Shown one piece after another: positions 1 through 8,348 of a DNA stretch of 64,000 bases. The stretch's first letter is position 1. Each line of letters opens with the position of its first letter. The position numbers were made by a program, and so were the translations under genes. A model generated the notes under the pieces. That model was not told where the DNA came from. It ran no database searches and worked only from the letters and a program-made list of their open reading frames with translations. Source of the stretch: Thalassospira profundimaris WP0211 (GTDB lineage: Bacteria > Pseudomonadota > Alphaproteobacteria > Rhodospirillales > Thalassospiraceae). The DNA lies in the NCBI RefSeq assembly GCF_000300275.1, contig NZ_AMRN01000003.1, positions 62,001-126,000 of the forward strand. Reading direction: 5' to 3'.

Positions 1-1076
1 ATTGTTTTCGACGAAAGGGCATTGGTGTCGACACCGCCAACCGTGACCTCGGCCGTGCGATACCCCTCAGTCCCGCTTGGTGTCAGGGCCCATTGATTGA
101 CATCCATCGCCAATTTGCGCAGTGCCTTGTCACCGGTTTCGCCAATCGGGCGATCAAGGCCATGGGTGGCGGCAATCATCTGGGCAAGGCGATTTGGCAA
201 TATGCGTGACAGAACCGTGTGCACCGCCTGTTTCGGGTTTTCACCCTTGGCCGTTTTCAAAAGATCGAACGCATCTTCTTCCGGGTTAAGGTTCACCGTA
301 ATGCTGTCGCCCTCGTTCCAATAGGATGAAATCTGCAAGATCGACGGGCCGGAGAGACCTCGGTGGGTGAACAGCAAACCTTCGCGGAATTGCTTTTTGT
401 TACATTGAACAACGGCATCAACGGAAATGCCCGAAAGTTCGCCAGTACGCGCACGCAAATCCGGATCAAAAACAAACGGCACAAGTGCGGCACGGGTCGG
501 AATGACATTAATGCCGAACTGACGTGCGATCTGATAGCCAAAGCCGGTAGCACCGATTTTCGGGATCGACAGGCCGCCACATGCGACAACCAGTGATGAA
601 CAGGTCCATTGCGCGCCAGTGCGCGTGGTGACATCAAAGCCGCCATCGTCGCGTTTGATGATGTTTGAAATCTCGGTATTAAGCTTGATCGTCACATCGG
701 CGGCATTGCATTCATCAAGCAACATATCGATGATCTGAAAGGACGATTCATCGCAGAAAAGCTGGCCGAGTGTCTTTTCATGCCAGGCGATATTGTGCCG
801 GTTCACCAGATCAATGAAATCTTGCTGCGTATAGCGTTTAAGCGCTGAAACACAGAACCGCTTGTTTTCGGAAATGAAGTTTTCCGGGCTGGTGTGGATA
901 TTGGTAAAGTTGCAGCGCCCACCACCGGAAATGCGAATTTTTTCCGCCGGTTTGGTCGAATGATCAACCACCACAACGGTTCTTCCGCGTTTTCCTGCTT
1001 CAATCGCGCACATCAGGCCGGCCGCACCCGCCCCGATGACAAGAACATCAATCTTTTTCAAGCCCGTCAGATCCAT
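1..1076 (-). CDS. NAD(P)/FAD-dependent flavoprotein, BaiN/HI0933 family (C-terminus cut by window edge)
   Basis: The minus-strand frame opens with an ATG at 1076 and stays open to base 1, so the C-terminus lies outside the window. The N-terminus begins MDLTGLKKIDVLVIGAGAAG, a Rossmann FAD-binding site (GAGAAG near residues 14-19), followed by a stretch containing KIRISGGGRCNFTN, the hallmark of the HI0933/YhiN/BaiN flavoproteins. Family members are soluble FAD proteins of about 390-400 residues, some acting as enoate or bile-acid intermediate reductases; most have unknown substrates. About 358 residues are visible, so most of the protein is present. An ATG at 1080 is in a different frame. It is transcribed away from the neighbouring GGDEF gene with a 67 bp gap. 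The family call is firm; the substrate is unknown. Confidence 0.88.
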   Translation of the reverse strand, partial: MDLTGLKKIDVLVIGAGAAGLMCAIEAGKRGRTVVVVDHSTKPAEKIRISGGGRCNFTNIHTSPENFISENKRFCVSALKRYTQQDFIDLVNRHNIAWHEKTLGQLFCDESSFQIIDMLLDECNAADVTIKLNTEISNIIKRDDGGFDVTTRTGAQWTCSSLVVACGGLSIPKIGATGFGYQIARQFGINVIPTRAALVPFVFDPDLRARTGELSGISVDAVVQCNKKQFREGLLFTHRGLSGPSILQISSYWNEGDSITVNLNPEEDAFDLLKTAKGENPKQAVHTVLSRILPNRLAQMIAATHGLDRPIGETGDKALRKLAMDVNQWALTPSGTEGYRTAEVTVGGVDTNALSSKT

Positions 1077-1143
1077 TCATGTGAATTTCGGACCTGCTTA
1101 TACGTGGAAAACGTGGCCTTGTCAGTGCCAGTGGCGCAAATAC

Positions 1144-2250
1144 CTACTCGGCGGCGATGCCTCTGGAACTCGGGGGTTTTAGGTCCCCGCGTTTGCCGGC
1201 GGTTTTGGATTGTTCAATCTGTTGTTCGCTTGCAACCTGATTGCGGCCGTTTTCCTTGGCGAAGTAAAGTGCCCTGTCGGCCCGTTCGATCAATTTGGCG
1301 GCCGGTTCGCCGGGCCGGAATTCAGCCACCCCGATTGACGCCGTCGCCTTGCTGATGATCGTCTTGCCGCTTTTGGTCACGACCTTGTGGCTTTCGATAT
1401 ATTGACGCAGCTTGTTGCCAAACAACACGGCATTGCCAAGCGACGTGCTTGGCAGGATGATTGCGAATTCCTCGCCGCCATAACGGGCGGCAGTATCCTG
1501 GCCTTTGATATTGCGTTTCAGCGATTCTGCCATCAACCGGATCACCTGATCACCGACCTGATGACCATAGGTGTCGTTGAACTTTTTGAAGTGATCAATA
1601 TCAAGAAGCAAAAGGCAAAGCGGCTGACCGTCTTCCATGGCATGCATCATGCCACCGCGCAGTTGCATATCGAATGCCTTGCGATTGGCAATGCCGGTCA
1701 GCCCGTCGGTCATGGCTTCGCGTTTCAGATTTTCCATATCTTCGCGCAGACGGTTGATTTCCGACGAACTGTTCGTCAACCGGCTTTCAAGGTTGCGATT
1801 GACGCCCTCCATCTCGCGGGTGGCGCCCAGAAGGGTATGAAGTGCCTGTTCAAGATTGCTGAGGTTGCGGTTCTTGTCCCCGACATAGGAGCAGAAATGA
1901 TCAAGCGCCTTTTTGTATTTCCGTGTGTCGACGCCGACCTTGTTAACAGTATCAAGGATGCTGCCCAACTGCGCGCGCAAGTCGTTTGAAATGCGTTCGA
2001 TGATTTCGTTTTCGCGCTTGTCGCTGAAGAAACGGGTATGGAGTTCTTCGCACTGTGCTTCATCAAATTCGCGATGGTTGCTGCGCAGAATGTCGATCGT
2101 GCGGCAAAGATCGAAGTTCGTATGCGCGACATAGGTAAAAAACAGCTGGAAATTGTCCGGATGCGAAACCACACCCAACTCTGCCATCAGTTTGTTCGCA
2201 GCGTTGCTGTGCTGTTGAGCTGTTCTGTGATTAAACCCGTACGCGCTCAT
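1144..2250 (-). CDS. GGDEF-domain diguanylate cyclase, first of a tandem pair
   Basis: This 368-residue soluble protein has a C-terminal GGDEF domain (about residues 185-345) with DGLTGIANRKAF, the metal-binding LLLLDIDHFK stretch and the active-site motif RYGGEEF (GGEEF about 258-262), so it should make cyclic di-GMP from GTP. The N-terminal ~180 residues carry no domain I can name; residues 120-180 look helical and may form a coiled coil. The inhibitory I-site, normally RxxD five residues before GGDEF, reads KGQD here, so product inhibition may be weakened. The ATG at 2250 is chosen because CAGG lies 6 nt upstream; the codon before it is TTG. There is no membrane segment, so it acts in the cytoplasm. 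The next gene upstream, at 2405-3421, is a paralogue. Confidence 0.9.
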   Translation of the reverse strand: MSAYGFNHRTAQQHSNAANKLMAELGVVSHPDNFQLFFTYVAHTNFDLCRTIDILRSNHREFDEAQCEELHTRFFSDKRENEIIERISNDLRAQLGSILDTVNKVGVDTRKYKKALDHFCSYVGDKNRNLSNLEQALHTLLGATREMEGVNRNLESRLTNSSSEINRLREDMENLKREAMTDGLTGIANRKAFDMQLRGGMMHAMEDGQPLCLLLLDIDHFKKFNDTYGHQVGDQVIRLMAESLKRNIKGQDTAARYGGEEFAIILPSTSLGNAVLFGNKLRQYIESHKVVTKSGKTIISKATASIGVAEFRPGEPAAKLIERADRALYFAKENGRNQVASEQQIEQSKTAGKRGDLKPPSSRGIAAE

Positions 2251-2404
2251 CAATTGCCTGCAGTAGAATTATGTCGCCATAAGTTTCGGCAACATCCTAT
2301 GCAAACGCATATGCGAAAGGTTTGATTTAAATCATCAAATCCCCCGTAATCCGGGGGATTTTTGATTTCACATGATAAAATAGGTCAATTGTGATGGGGG
2401 ACGC

Positions 2405-3421
2405 TTATGCGCTTTCTGCGCGATTGATCGGCTGGATCAGAAGATCATTCTGGTTCATCACACAGTTTCGACCATTCGCCTTGGCAAGATAAAGCGCCTG
2501 GTCGGCACGATCTATCACGCGGGTCAGGGGTTCACCCAGCTGATACGTCGCAACCCCGACAGATGCCGTGATCCGGCCCAGATCTTCGTTGCGATTAAAA
2601 CTTCTCAGATGAAGAGCCTCGATTGATGCGCGAATGTTTTCCGCGACCCGCATAGCGTCCGCAAGCGTCGTGGCCGGAAGGACGACGGCAAACTCCTCAC
2701 CGCCATAGCGCGCGGTGGTGTCGCGTCCCTTGACATTCTGCTGCAGGGTCTTGGCCAATGTCCTGATGACTTGGTCGCCAGCTTGATGACCATGTTTGTC
2801 GTTGACCCGTTTGAAATGATCAATGTCGATCAGAAGGATGCTCAGGGGCTCCCCCCGTTCCATCGTTGTCATTGCTGCATCGCGGAGGCTTTCGTCAAAG
2901 GCCTTGCGGTTTGCAATCCCGGTAAGCCCGTCTGTGTGGGCTTCGCGTTTCATTTCCTCAAGATCAAGAAGCAACTGGGTGACTTCGACCGGTGCCGGAT
3001 CGGCATCGTTCACGCCTTTTGCGCCTTGTTGTGCGTTGGCCCGGTTTTCCATCCCCAAAAGATCGTGGGCAGCATCCCGCAGATCGGCAGTGCTGATGAC
3101 GTCCTTGCCTTTTGCCAGTCGATCAATCAGATCGGAAACCTGCCGTTGCAGCTCATGGGACATGGTTTCACGCAGAAGCTCTGCCCGACTGGGTTCGATA
3201 AACCGCTGATAAAGCTCGTGGCATTTGACATCATCCAGCGCACGCTTGTTGCCGCGCAGAATATCAATCAGCGCAACAAGGTCATCGTTTGATTTTTCGA
3301 CATAGGCAAAGAACACAGCATAATTGATCGGGTTTGCACTCAAACCCAATTCATTGATCAATTCCAGCGCTTCGCGCGACAGCGCGTATGACCGCTGCCG
3401 GTATTGTTCTTGCTGAGGCAT
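2405..3421 (-). CDS. GGDEF-domain diguanylate cyclase, second of a tandem pair
   Basis: A 338-residue paralogue of the downstream gene, on the same strand. The GGDEF domain shows DGLTGIANRKAF, LLIDIDHFKRVND and RYGGEEF, so it is predicted to be an active cyclic di-GMP synthase. The N-terminal part aligns by eye with the first copy (ELGL...FFAYV versus ELGV...FFTYV), which points to tandem duplication. The I-site position reads KGRD instead of RxxD, as in the sister protein. The frame is open to 3517, but the ATG at 3421 gives an N-terminus of the same length as the paralogue, so I prefer it; the upstream AGGA is unusually close. The gene has its own upstream region, which contains the inverted-repeat element at 3577-3835. 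No sensory domain is recognised. Confidence 0.88.
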   Translation of the reverse strand: MPQQEQYRQRSYALSREALELINELGLSANPINYAVFFAYVEKSNDDLVALIDILRGNKRALDDVKCHELYQRFIEPSRAELLRETMSHELQRQVSDLIDRLAKGKDVISTADLRDAAHDLLGMENRANAQQGAKGVNDADPAPVEVTQLLLDLEEMKREAHTDGLTGIANRKAFDESLRDAAMTTMERGEPLSILLIDIDHFKRVNDKHGHQAGDQVIRTLAKTLQQNVKGRDTTARYGGEEFAVVLPATTLADAMRVAENIRASIEALHLRSFNRNEDLGRITASVGVATYQLGEPLTRVIDRADQALYLAKANGRNCVMNQNDLLIQPINRAESA

Positions 3422-3576
3422 TCCTGGGAACCTGAAGGAGTGATATCGTCGGATGTAAAGGCACTTCTTTAAGTCTGGGCCGCGCATTTCGCACACGCAG
3501 TATATCAGCTTTCCCACATGCGCGTACAGAGCGCAGCGGTTGTAGTTTTATTGGTTTGTTCACGTCTAAGCCCTAG

Positions 3577-3835
3577 GGTCCAAGCTCATTCAAATGACCG
3601 ACCCGGCAATTGATATGAGAGAAATGGCAAGGAAAAGCCCGCAGATCGGGGTGCCCCCCGGTCAAGGGATTTGACGCAGAGGCTTTCTCTCATATCAATT
3701 GTCCTTTGGATCACCCGGATTTGCACGGGCCACTTTGTCGCAAAACCTTGAAAGATACATATCTTCCTGCGGTTTTGCTTCGCGTATCCGCACAAATCCG
3801 GGTGACCGGGACGATTATTTGAATGAGTGTGGACC
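3577..3835. repeat. MITE-like element with terminal inverted repeats, CTAG flanks and nested palindromes
   Basis: The ends form an inverted repeat: 3577-3595 (GGTCCAAGCTCATTCAAAT) against the complement of 3817-3835, matching at 17 of 19 positions. Both ends are bordered by CTAG (3573-3576 and 3836-3839), as expected for a target duplication at a CTAG site. Inside are further inverted repeats: a perfect 18 bp pair (3607-3624 with 3684-3701), a 12 bp pair (3711-3722 with 3792-3803) and an 8 bp pair (3740-3747 with 3771-3778). No transposase frame fits. Known: some IS5-family elements duplicate a 4 bp YTAR target. Inference: a non-autonomous derivative of such an element, inserted between the divergent GGDEF gene and the gene at 3893. 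It could instead be a structured regulatory repeat. Confidence 0.7.
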
Positions 3836-3892
3836 CTAGTCTGCCTTTGTCAGGAAACGGCTTCGATCCGGAAAAGAAAACGGGATAAAAAG

Positions 3893-4852
3893 ATGCAGAA
3901 ACTATCGGCTTTGATGGCTGCTGTCGTGGTGGCGTTGGGCTTTGTTTTGTCAGGTGACGTTGCAAACGCCCAGACCAGCGGTTCAACAGACCAGACGACG
4001 GTCAATGGCCAGGTCACAGACAGCACGACCGATGTTCCATCGATCGACTATCGTCCCCTGTCTGCCGAGGAACGGTCCAACATGCCACCTCTGATGGAAC
4101 GCTATGTGCTTGATGAGTTGAAAAACCTTCGTACCGAAATGCAAGGCATGCGTGCCGAATTGCTGCGCGAGGTCGTTAACCGGCAGCTTGAGGCCATCGA
4201 CAAGGCTATTTCCTATTCATCGAACACCGTGACTTACTTCTTCTATTTCGTGGCGGCCGTCGGTGCGCTTTTGACCATGCTGGGATGGCAGTCTCTGCGC
4301 GAATTGAAGTCAAGCGTGCGCAATCTGGCCAATACCGAACTGCAACGTTTGTCGCAGGAATTCGAAGGGCGGCTCACCTCGCTTGAAAACGAATTGCTGT
4401 TGAAATCCAAACTGATCAACGAACATCAGCACGAGATCGAACGCACCCAGACCATCCATGCCCTGTGGCTGCAAGCCAACCAGCTCAGCAATCCGCGGGC
4501 AAAGATCGAAACCTATGACAAGATCCTCGAACTCGCACCGGGTGATCCGGAAGTCATGGCCTATAAGGCGGATGCTGCTTTGCAGCTCGGGGATCGTGAC
4601 TGGGCACTAAGTCTTTGTAATCGGCTATTGGCGGAGGCCCCCGAAAACGCCAACGGGTACTATCAGCGTGCCTGTGCCAATGCCGGCCTTGGTTTCAAGG
4701 AAGCAGCCCTTGCCGACCTGCAACGTGCTGTTGAATTGTCTGATACCATGCGCCAGCCCGCCTGGGTCGAGGAAGAATTCGAACCGCTCCGCGACATGCC
4801 GGAATTCACCCAGATTCTCGGCAAAAAGGAAGACCTGCCGCCAGCCGAGTAA
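3893..4852 (+). CDS. exported or membrane-anchored protein with C-terminal TPR repeats
   Basis: The 319-residue protein starts with a signal peptide (MQKLSALMAAVVVALGFVLS then GDVANA-QT, predicted cleavage near residue 26). A Glu/Arg-rich helical stretch follows. A hydrophobic segment (FYFVAAVGALLTMLGW, about residues 120-138) is probably a membrane anchor, followed by a likely coiled coil (about 140-200). The last ~110 residues contain tetratricopeptide-like repeats (AKIETYDKILELAPGDPEVM; ALSLCNRLLAEAPENANGYY). TPRs usually mediate protein-protein contacts. The frame is open from 3827, but that start lies inside the repeat element, so the ATG at 3893, directly before the signal peptide, is chosen. 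It is monocistronic, closed by the hairpin at 4877-4909. I do not recognise a named family; a cell-envelope scaffold is possible but unproven. Confidence 0.8.
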   Translation: MQKLSALMAAVVVALGFVLSGDVANAQTSGSTDQTTVNGQVTDSTTDVPSIDYRPLSAEERSNMPPLMERYVLDELKNLRTEMQGMRAELLREVVNRQLEAIDKAISYSSNTVTYFFYFVAAVGALLTMLGWQSLRELKSSVRNLANTELQRLSQEFEGRLTSLENELLLKSKLINEHQHEIERTQTIHALWLQANQLSNPRAKIETYDKILELAPGDPEVMAYKADAALQLGDRDWALSLCNRLLAEAPENANGYYQRACANAGLGFKEAALADLQRAVELSDTMRQPAWVEEEFEPLRDMPEFTQILGKKEDLPPAE

Positions 4853-4876
4853 CCCGGGAAATATAAGTCACATACG

Positions 4877-4909
4877 AAAAAGCCCTGCAGGATTGCTGCA
4901 GGGCTTTTT
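4877..4909. terminator. bidirectional intrinsic terminator
   Basis: A perfect 10 bp stem (AGCCCTGCAG at 4881-4890 with CTGCAGGGCT at 4896-4905) is flanked by an A run on the left and a T run on the right. It can therefore end both the plus-strand TPR gene and the convergent minus-strand isomerase gene. Confidence 0.85.
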
Positions 4910-4932
4910 GATATCCGGGTATGTGCAGTCGC

Positions 4933-5610
4933 TTAGCTGCTTGGCAGTTCGTTCCACAACGGGTGGATCGGTGCGACGTCTTCTTCAATCTTGGTAAAGC
5001 GCGCATCGCAATCAAAGAAGTAGTTATCGGTCAGATCGTCATTGACCTGCGACACTTCACCCACGATCACCGGACCCTTGCCCTCTTCGCCATAGAAGCG
5101 GTGGATCAGCGTACGCGGCAGGGTCACACTTTGACCCGGTTCCAGAACAACCTTGCCACCTGCGGGCAGGATGTTGAGTTTGCCGTCGGTGCGCACGCGA
5201 ACTTCGTTTTCGCGGTCCATCTGGCCGTCTTCGGTCAGGTTGCACAGCTCGATCACCAGGTTGCCGCCGCCACGTACAATGATGTCTTCCATTTTGACCT
5301 TGTGGTAATGCCACGGGCATTCCTGATTTTCGCCAACGATCATGATTTTTTCGGCATAGGGCACTTCGCCCGGCTGGCGCAGGATGCCGTTGCGCAGGCA
5401 AAACAGGATCAGGCCGCGCTTTTCAAAATTGCCTTCGCCGTAATCGGTGACATCCCAGCCCATCTGATGGTTGCGGCACCATTTTGCCAGATCAGGTTCA
5501 GCTTCCCATTGTGCCGGGCTGTAATGCGCCCATTCCGGCAGTTTGAACGCGATGGATGCATAAAGTTCCTTGGCATGCTCGATGCAGGCATTGATTTCAG
5601 AACGCAGCAT
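4933..5610 (-). CDS. D-lyxose/D-mannose ketol-isomerase family cupin
   Basis: The 225-residue cupin fits the D-lyxose isomerase family, which interconverts D-lyxose and D-xylulose (and often D-mannose and D-fructose) with a divalent metal. Likely metal ligands are visible: the WHYHKVKMEDI motif gives His101, His103 and Glu108, and LIHRF supplies His170. The stretch RGGGNLVIEL after the first motif is also typical. Length matches the family. The ATG at 5610 is preceded by AGAGG at a 6 nt spacing; the frame is open further upstream to 5700 without a better site. No sugar kinase or transporter lies next to it, so the physiological sugar cannot be inferred. Repeated TGAATGC words upstream (5672-5706) may be an operator. 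Confidence 0.82.
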   Translation of the reverse strand: MLRSEINACIEHAKELYASIAFKLPEWAHYSPAQWEAEPDLAKWCRNHQMGWDVTDYGEGNFEKRGLILFCLRNGILRQPGEVPYAEKIMIVGENQECPWHYHKVKMEDIIVRGGGNLVIELCNLTEDGQMDRENEVRVRTDGKLNILPAGGKVVLEPGQSVTLPRTLIHRFYGEEGKGPVIVGEVSQVNDDLTDNYFFDCDARFTKIEEDVAPIHPLWNELPSS

Positions 5611-5671
5611 GGTTGACCTCTTGTGGCATTTGGCATGATTGATTGGGCCGGGTTTTACCACGCCCGAATGG

Positions 5672-5706
5672 TGAATGCGATAGTTTTTGAATGCATTCAA
5701 TGCATT
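5672..5706. promoter_or_regulatory. candidate operator: repeated TGAATGC words and a 12 bp palindrome
   Basis: TGAATGC occurs at 5672-5678 and 5688-5694, and its complement at 5693-5699, giving the perfect palindrome TGAATGCATTCA (5688-5699). AATGCATT occurs at 5690-5697 and again at 5699-5706. The cluster sits 60-100 bp upstream of the isomerase start in a divergent intergenic region. A repressor or activator site is an inference. Confidence 0.4.
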
Positions 5707-5846
5707 TCGATTTCACACTGCGGGTCTTGGCAGTTCCTATCACAAGCTGCCCCGCAATCGCCGCTTTTCAGCGCAATACAATGAAAATCATACAGTGTGA
5801 TATCATGTTTGCGATATCGCCCGAAACTGGACAGGGGAACTGCATC

Positions 5847-6581
5847 ATGTCGCAATCATCGGGATTTGCCAAAGTTGTCGCGGCAATCGTTGTCGCCGGG
5901 GGGCTGGCCGCATCGGGCTGGCTGGTCGGGACAGGCATTGAGAACATGCGTGCCCTTGATCGCTATGTCACGGTCAAGGGACTGGCCGAACGCGATGTAA
6001 AGGCCGACAAGGCCGTCTGGCCGATTACCTATGTTGCGACTGATGATGTGCTGCAAAATGCACAGGCCAAGATTGATGCTGATACAAACACATTGTTTGA
6101 ATTTCTTGCCAGCCACGGCATAGGACGCGAAGCGACCGAGCTGCAAAACCTTCAGGTAACCGATCAGCTTGCCCAGTCCTATCGGTCCGGACCGATTGAA
6201 AGCCGCTATATCGTCAATCAGACCATTCAGGTCCGCACCGATGATGTTGATGCGGTGGCTGCCGCATCCCAGGATATCGGCAAATTGTTGCAGGGTGGTG
6301 TTGTTCTGGGCGGGCAGGGCTATAACCCCGGGCCGAGTTACCTGTTCACCGGTCTTAACGATATCAAACCGGAAATGATCGCGGCCGCCACCGCCAATGC
6401 CCGCGAAGCAGCCCAGCAATTTGCCGCGGATTCCGGTGGTGAACTTGGCGGTATTCGTCGCGCGACACAGGGCCTGTTTCAGATACTGGCCGCCGATGGC
6501 GCCCCCAACATGATGGAAGCCAACCAGATCAACAAGACCGTGCGCGTGGTCACCACCATGGAATATCTCATCCGCGATTAG
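5847..6581 (+). CDS. SIMPL domain-containing (DUF541) membrane-anchored protein
   Basis: The 244-residue protein has an N-terminal hydrophobic helix (VVAAIVVAGGLAASGWLVG, about residues 9-27), either a signal anchor or an uncleaved signal. It is followed by YVTVKGLAERDVKADKAVWP, the characteristic opening of SIMPL/DUF541 proteins of the COG2859 type. Family members are periplasmic or envelope proteins linked to oxidative stress tolerance in some bacteria; no enzymatic activity is established. The ATG at 5847 follows AGGGG at a suitable distance and places the hydrophobic helix at the N-terminus. The frame is open to 5691, but the extra residues look unlike protein. It is followed 39 bp later by the pseudouridine synthase, possibly co-transcribed. 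Confidence 0.85.
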   Translation: MSQSSGFAKVVAAIVVAGGLAASGWLVGTGIENMRALDRYVTVKGLAERDVKADKAVWPITYVATDDVLQNAQAKIDADTNTLFEFLASHGIGREATELQNLQVTDQLAQSYRSGPIESRYIVNQTIQVRTDDVDAVAAASQDIGKLLQGGVVLGGQGYNPGPSYLFTGLNDIKPEMIAAATANAREAAQQFAADSGGELGGIRRATQGLFQILAADGAPNMMEANQINKTVRVVTTMEYLIRD

Positions 6582-6620
6582 GGGTTGAACTGAGTTGACA
6601 GCCTCGTCAAAGCTGGTTTT

Positions 6621-7376
6621 ATGCGCGCCATGGCGCAACTGATCCTGTTTAACAAACCCTATGGCGTTTTGACCCAGTTCACCGACCGTGAAAACGGTCG
6701 GGCGACCTTGGCCGACTATATCGATCTGCCCGGCGTTTATGCCGCTGGCAGGCTTGATCGCGATAGCGAGGGTTTGTTGCTTCTGACCGATAACGGGCCG
6801 CTGAACGCCCAGATCGCCCATCCGAAGTTCAAGAAACCCAAAACCTATCTGGTTCAGGTCGATGACGAACCCACTGACGCCGCACTTGATGCCCTGCGCC
6901 GCGGGGTAGAGCTTAAAGACGGTATGACCCTGCCCGCCAAGGCCCGGCGGATTGATGAACCGGCCGGGCTTTGGGAACGGGATCCGCCGGTGCGCTATCG
7001 CAAGGCGATCCCGACAAGCTGGATCGAACTGACCATTACCGAGGGCAAAAATCGCCAGATACGCCGCATGACCGCCGCCGTCGGGTTTCCGACTTTGCGA
7101 TTGATCCGGCATGCCATCGGGGACTGGACGCTCGATGGTTTGGCGCCCGGCGAATGGAAGGTGATCGAGGTCGATGCACCGCCTGCCACCCATAGAAGGC
7201 TATCCCCCGGATCGGCCAAGCCGCCGCGCCGTAATCAGTTGCCCGATGTTACCAATGCGCCCAATGCCGACGACAAAGCCAATATCGCGCGTGAAGGCGT
7301 AAAGGCGGGCAAAAGTCCACGACGCAAGGGCGGGTATAAACCTGCACGCCACCGTTCGCGCCCAAAGAAAGGATAG
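6621..7376 (+). CDS. rluE: 23S rRNA pseudouridine synthase, RluE/RluF-type
   Basis: Members of this family isomerise one uridine in 23S rRNA to pseudouridine. The catalytic motif [17 protein letters not shown] is present (Asp about 46), as are the family signatures [12 protein letters not shown] near the N-terminus and GKNRQIRRM in the middle. The stretch [15 protein letters not shown] resembles RluE (E. coli U2457) more than RluB or RsuA, and there is no S4 domain, which again fits RluE. An extra ~60-residue basic Lys/Arg-rich tail follows the core and may aid RNA binding. The start could be 6621 or the next Met at 6630. It lies directly before rlmJ (5 bp gap), so two 23S rRNA modification genes form one unit. 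Confidence 0.85.
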   Translation: MRAMAQLILFNKPYGVLTQFTDRENGRATLADYIDLPGVYAAGRLDRDSEGLLLLTDNGPLNAQIAHPKFKKPKTYLVQVDDEPTDAALDALRRGVELKDGMTLPAKARRIDEPAGLWERDPPVRYRKAIPTSWIELTITEGKNRQIRRMTAAVGFPTLRLIRHAIGDWTLDGLAPGEWKVIEVDAPPATHRRLSPGSAKPPRRNQLPDVTNAPNADDKANIAREGVKAGKSPRRKGGYKPARHRSRPKKG

Positions 7377-7381
7377 CCGCC

Positions 7382-8269
7382 ATGCTGAGTTACCTGCACG
7401 GCTTTCATGCCGGGAATTTTGCCGACATGCACAAGCATGCCGCCCTTTGGCTGATCCTTGAACATTTGCGCAAAAAGAAAAAACCTTTCTGTGTGATTGA
7501 TACCCATGCCGGATCGGGCTGGTATGACCTTGGCAGTGAACAGGCCGCCAAAACCGGCGAGTGGAAAGACGGTTATGCGCGCGCCAAGGACGGTGCCAAT
7601 GCACCCGAAACGCTGCAGCAATTCTTAAACTATGTCGCCGCGTTTGATCCGGTGGCCAGGGGCCGTGATTATGGGGTACGCGAAGGCGATGGTTACCAAG
7701 GTCCGTTTTACCCGGGATCACCATTTATCATCCGCGATATGCTGCGCGAAGATGATGAACTGGTCCTGATGGAACTTCATCCGCGTGAACATGAAATGCT
7801 TCATCACCGGGTCAAACGTGATGCGCGCATTCATCTGCACAAACGCGATGGCTATGAGGGTGTTGTTGCGATGATGCCGCCCGCCATTCGTCGCGGACTG
7901 GTTCTGATGGATCCAAGCTATGATGTGAAACAGGATTATCAAAAGGCCGCCACGGCAATCCGCGAAGCCTGGGAAAAATGGCCAACGGCGACTTTCATGC
8001 TGTGGTACCCGATCCTGTTGGACGGGTTTGATGCCGACCTTCGCAAATCGTTTGCCGCGATCAAGGCATCGGGTGGTGTTCTATGTGCCGAACTTGCCAC
8101 TGATCAGGGTGGGGCCAAGGGCCGCATGCGCGGTACCGGCCTTCTGGTCATCAATCCGCCGTGGCAGTTTGATCAGCAACTGGGCGATATCGGAAACTGG
8201 CTTGCGAAAACCTGCAAACTACCGGGGCCCGCAAACCATCAGATGCGATGGCTGGTGCCCGCCGCATAG
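7382..8269 (+). CDS. rlmJ: 23S rRNA (adenine(2030)-N6)-methyltransferase RlmJ
   Basis: RlmJ transfers a methyl group from S-adenosylmethionine to N6 of A2030 in 23S rRNA. The 295-residue protein matches the family in length and opens with the characteristic MLSYLHGFHAGNFADMHKH. The SAM-binding region reads FCVIDTHAGSGWYDL and the catalytic motif IV reads LMDPSYD, equivalent to the (N/D)PPY motif of N6-adenine methylases. ATG 7382 is 5 bp after the upstream pseudouridine synthase stop. The two genes form a likely rRNA-modification operon, ended by the GC-rich hairpin at 8287-8319. The assignment is firm by family signature. Confidence 0.92.
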   Translation: MLSYLHGFHAGNFADMHKHAALWLILEHLRKKKKPFCVIDTHAGSGWYDLGSEQAAKTGEWKDGYARAKDGANAPETLQQFLNYVAAFDPVARGRDYGVREGDGYQGPFYPGSPFIIRDMLREDDELVLMELHPREHEMLHHRVKRDARIHLHKRDGYEGVVAMMPPAIRRGLVLMDPSYDVKQDYQKAATAIREAWEKWPTATFMLWYPILLDGFDADLRKSFAAIKASGGVLCAELATDQGGAKGRMRGTGLLVINPPWQFDQQLGDIGNWLAKTCKLPGPANHQMRWLVPAA

Positions 8270-8286
8270 ACCCGCTGCAAAGAAAA

Positions 8287-8319
8287 GAGGCCCCGAAGGC
8301 GTGATGCCAGCGGGGCCTC
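8287..8319. terminator. GC-rich hairpin between convergent genes
   Basis: GAGGCCCCG (8287-8295) pairs perfectly with CGGGGCCTC (8311-8319), with an additional GGC/GCC pair inside. It lies between the convergent rlmJ and chrR genes. A long T run is lacking, so terminator function is likely but not canonical. Confidence 0.6.
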
Positions 8320-8348
8320 GATGCGTTGGGACGCATTGGTAACAGGTA

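Noticed and set aside
3827-3892. Upstream extension of the TPR gene to 3827
   Set aside because: It begins inside the inverted-repeat element and would bury the signal peptide; ATG 3893 is preferred.
5856-7193. 445-codon minus-strand frame over the SIMPL and RluE-like genes
   Set aside because: Both plus-strand genes have clear domain motifs, start sites and short spacing; the minus frame spans two genes and matches nothing.
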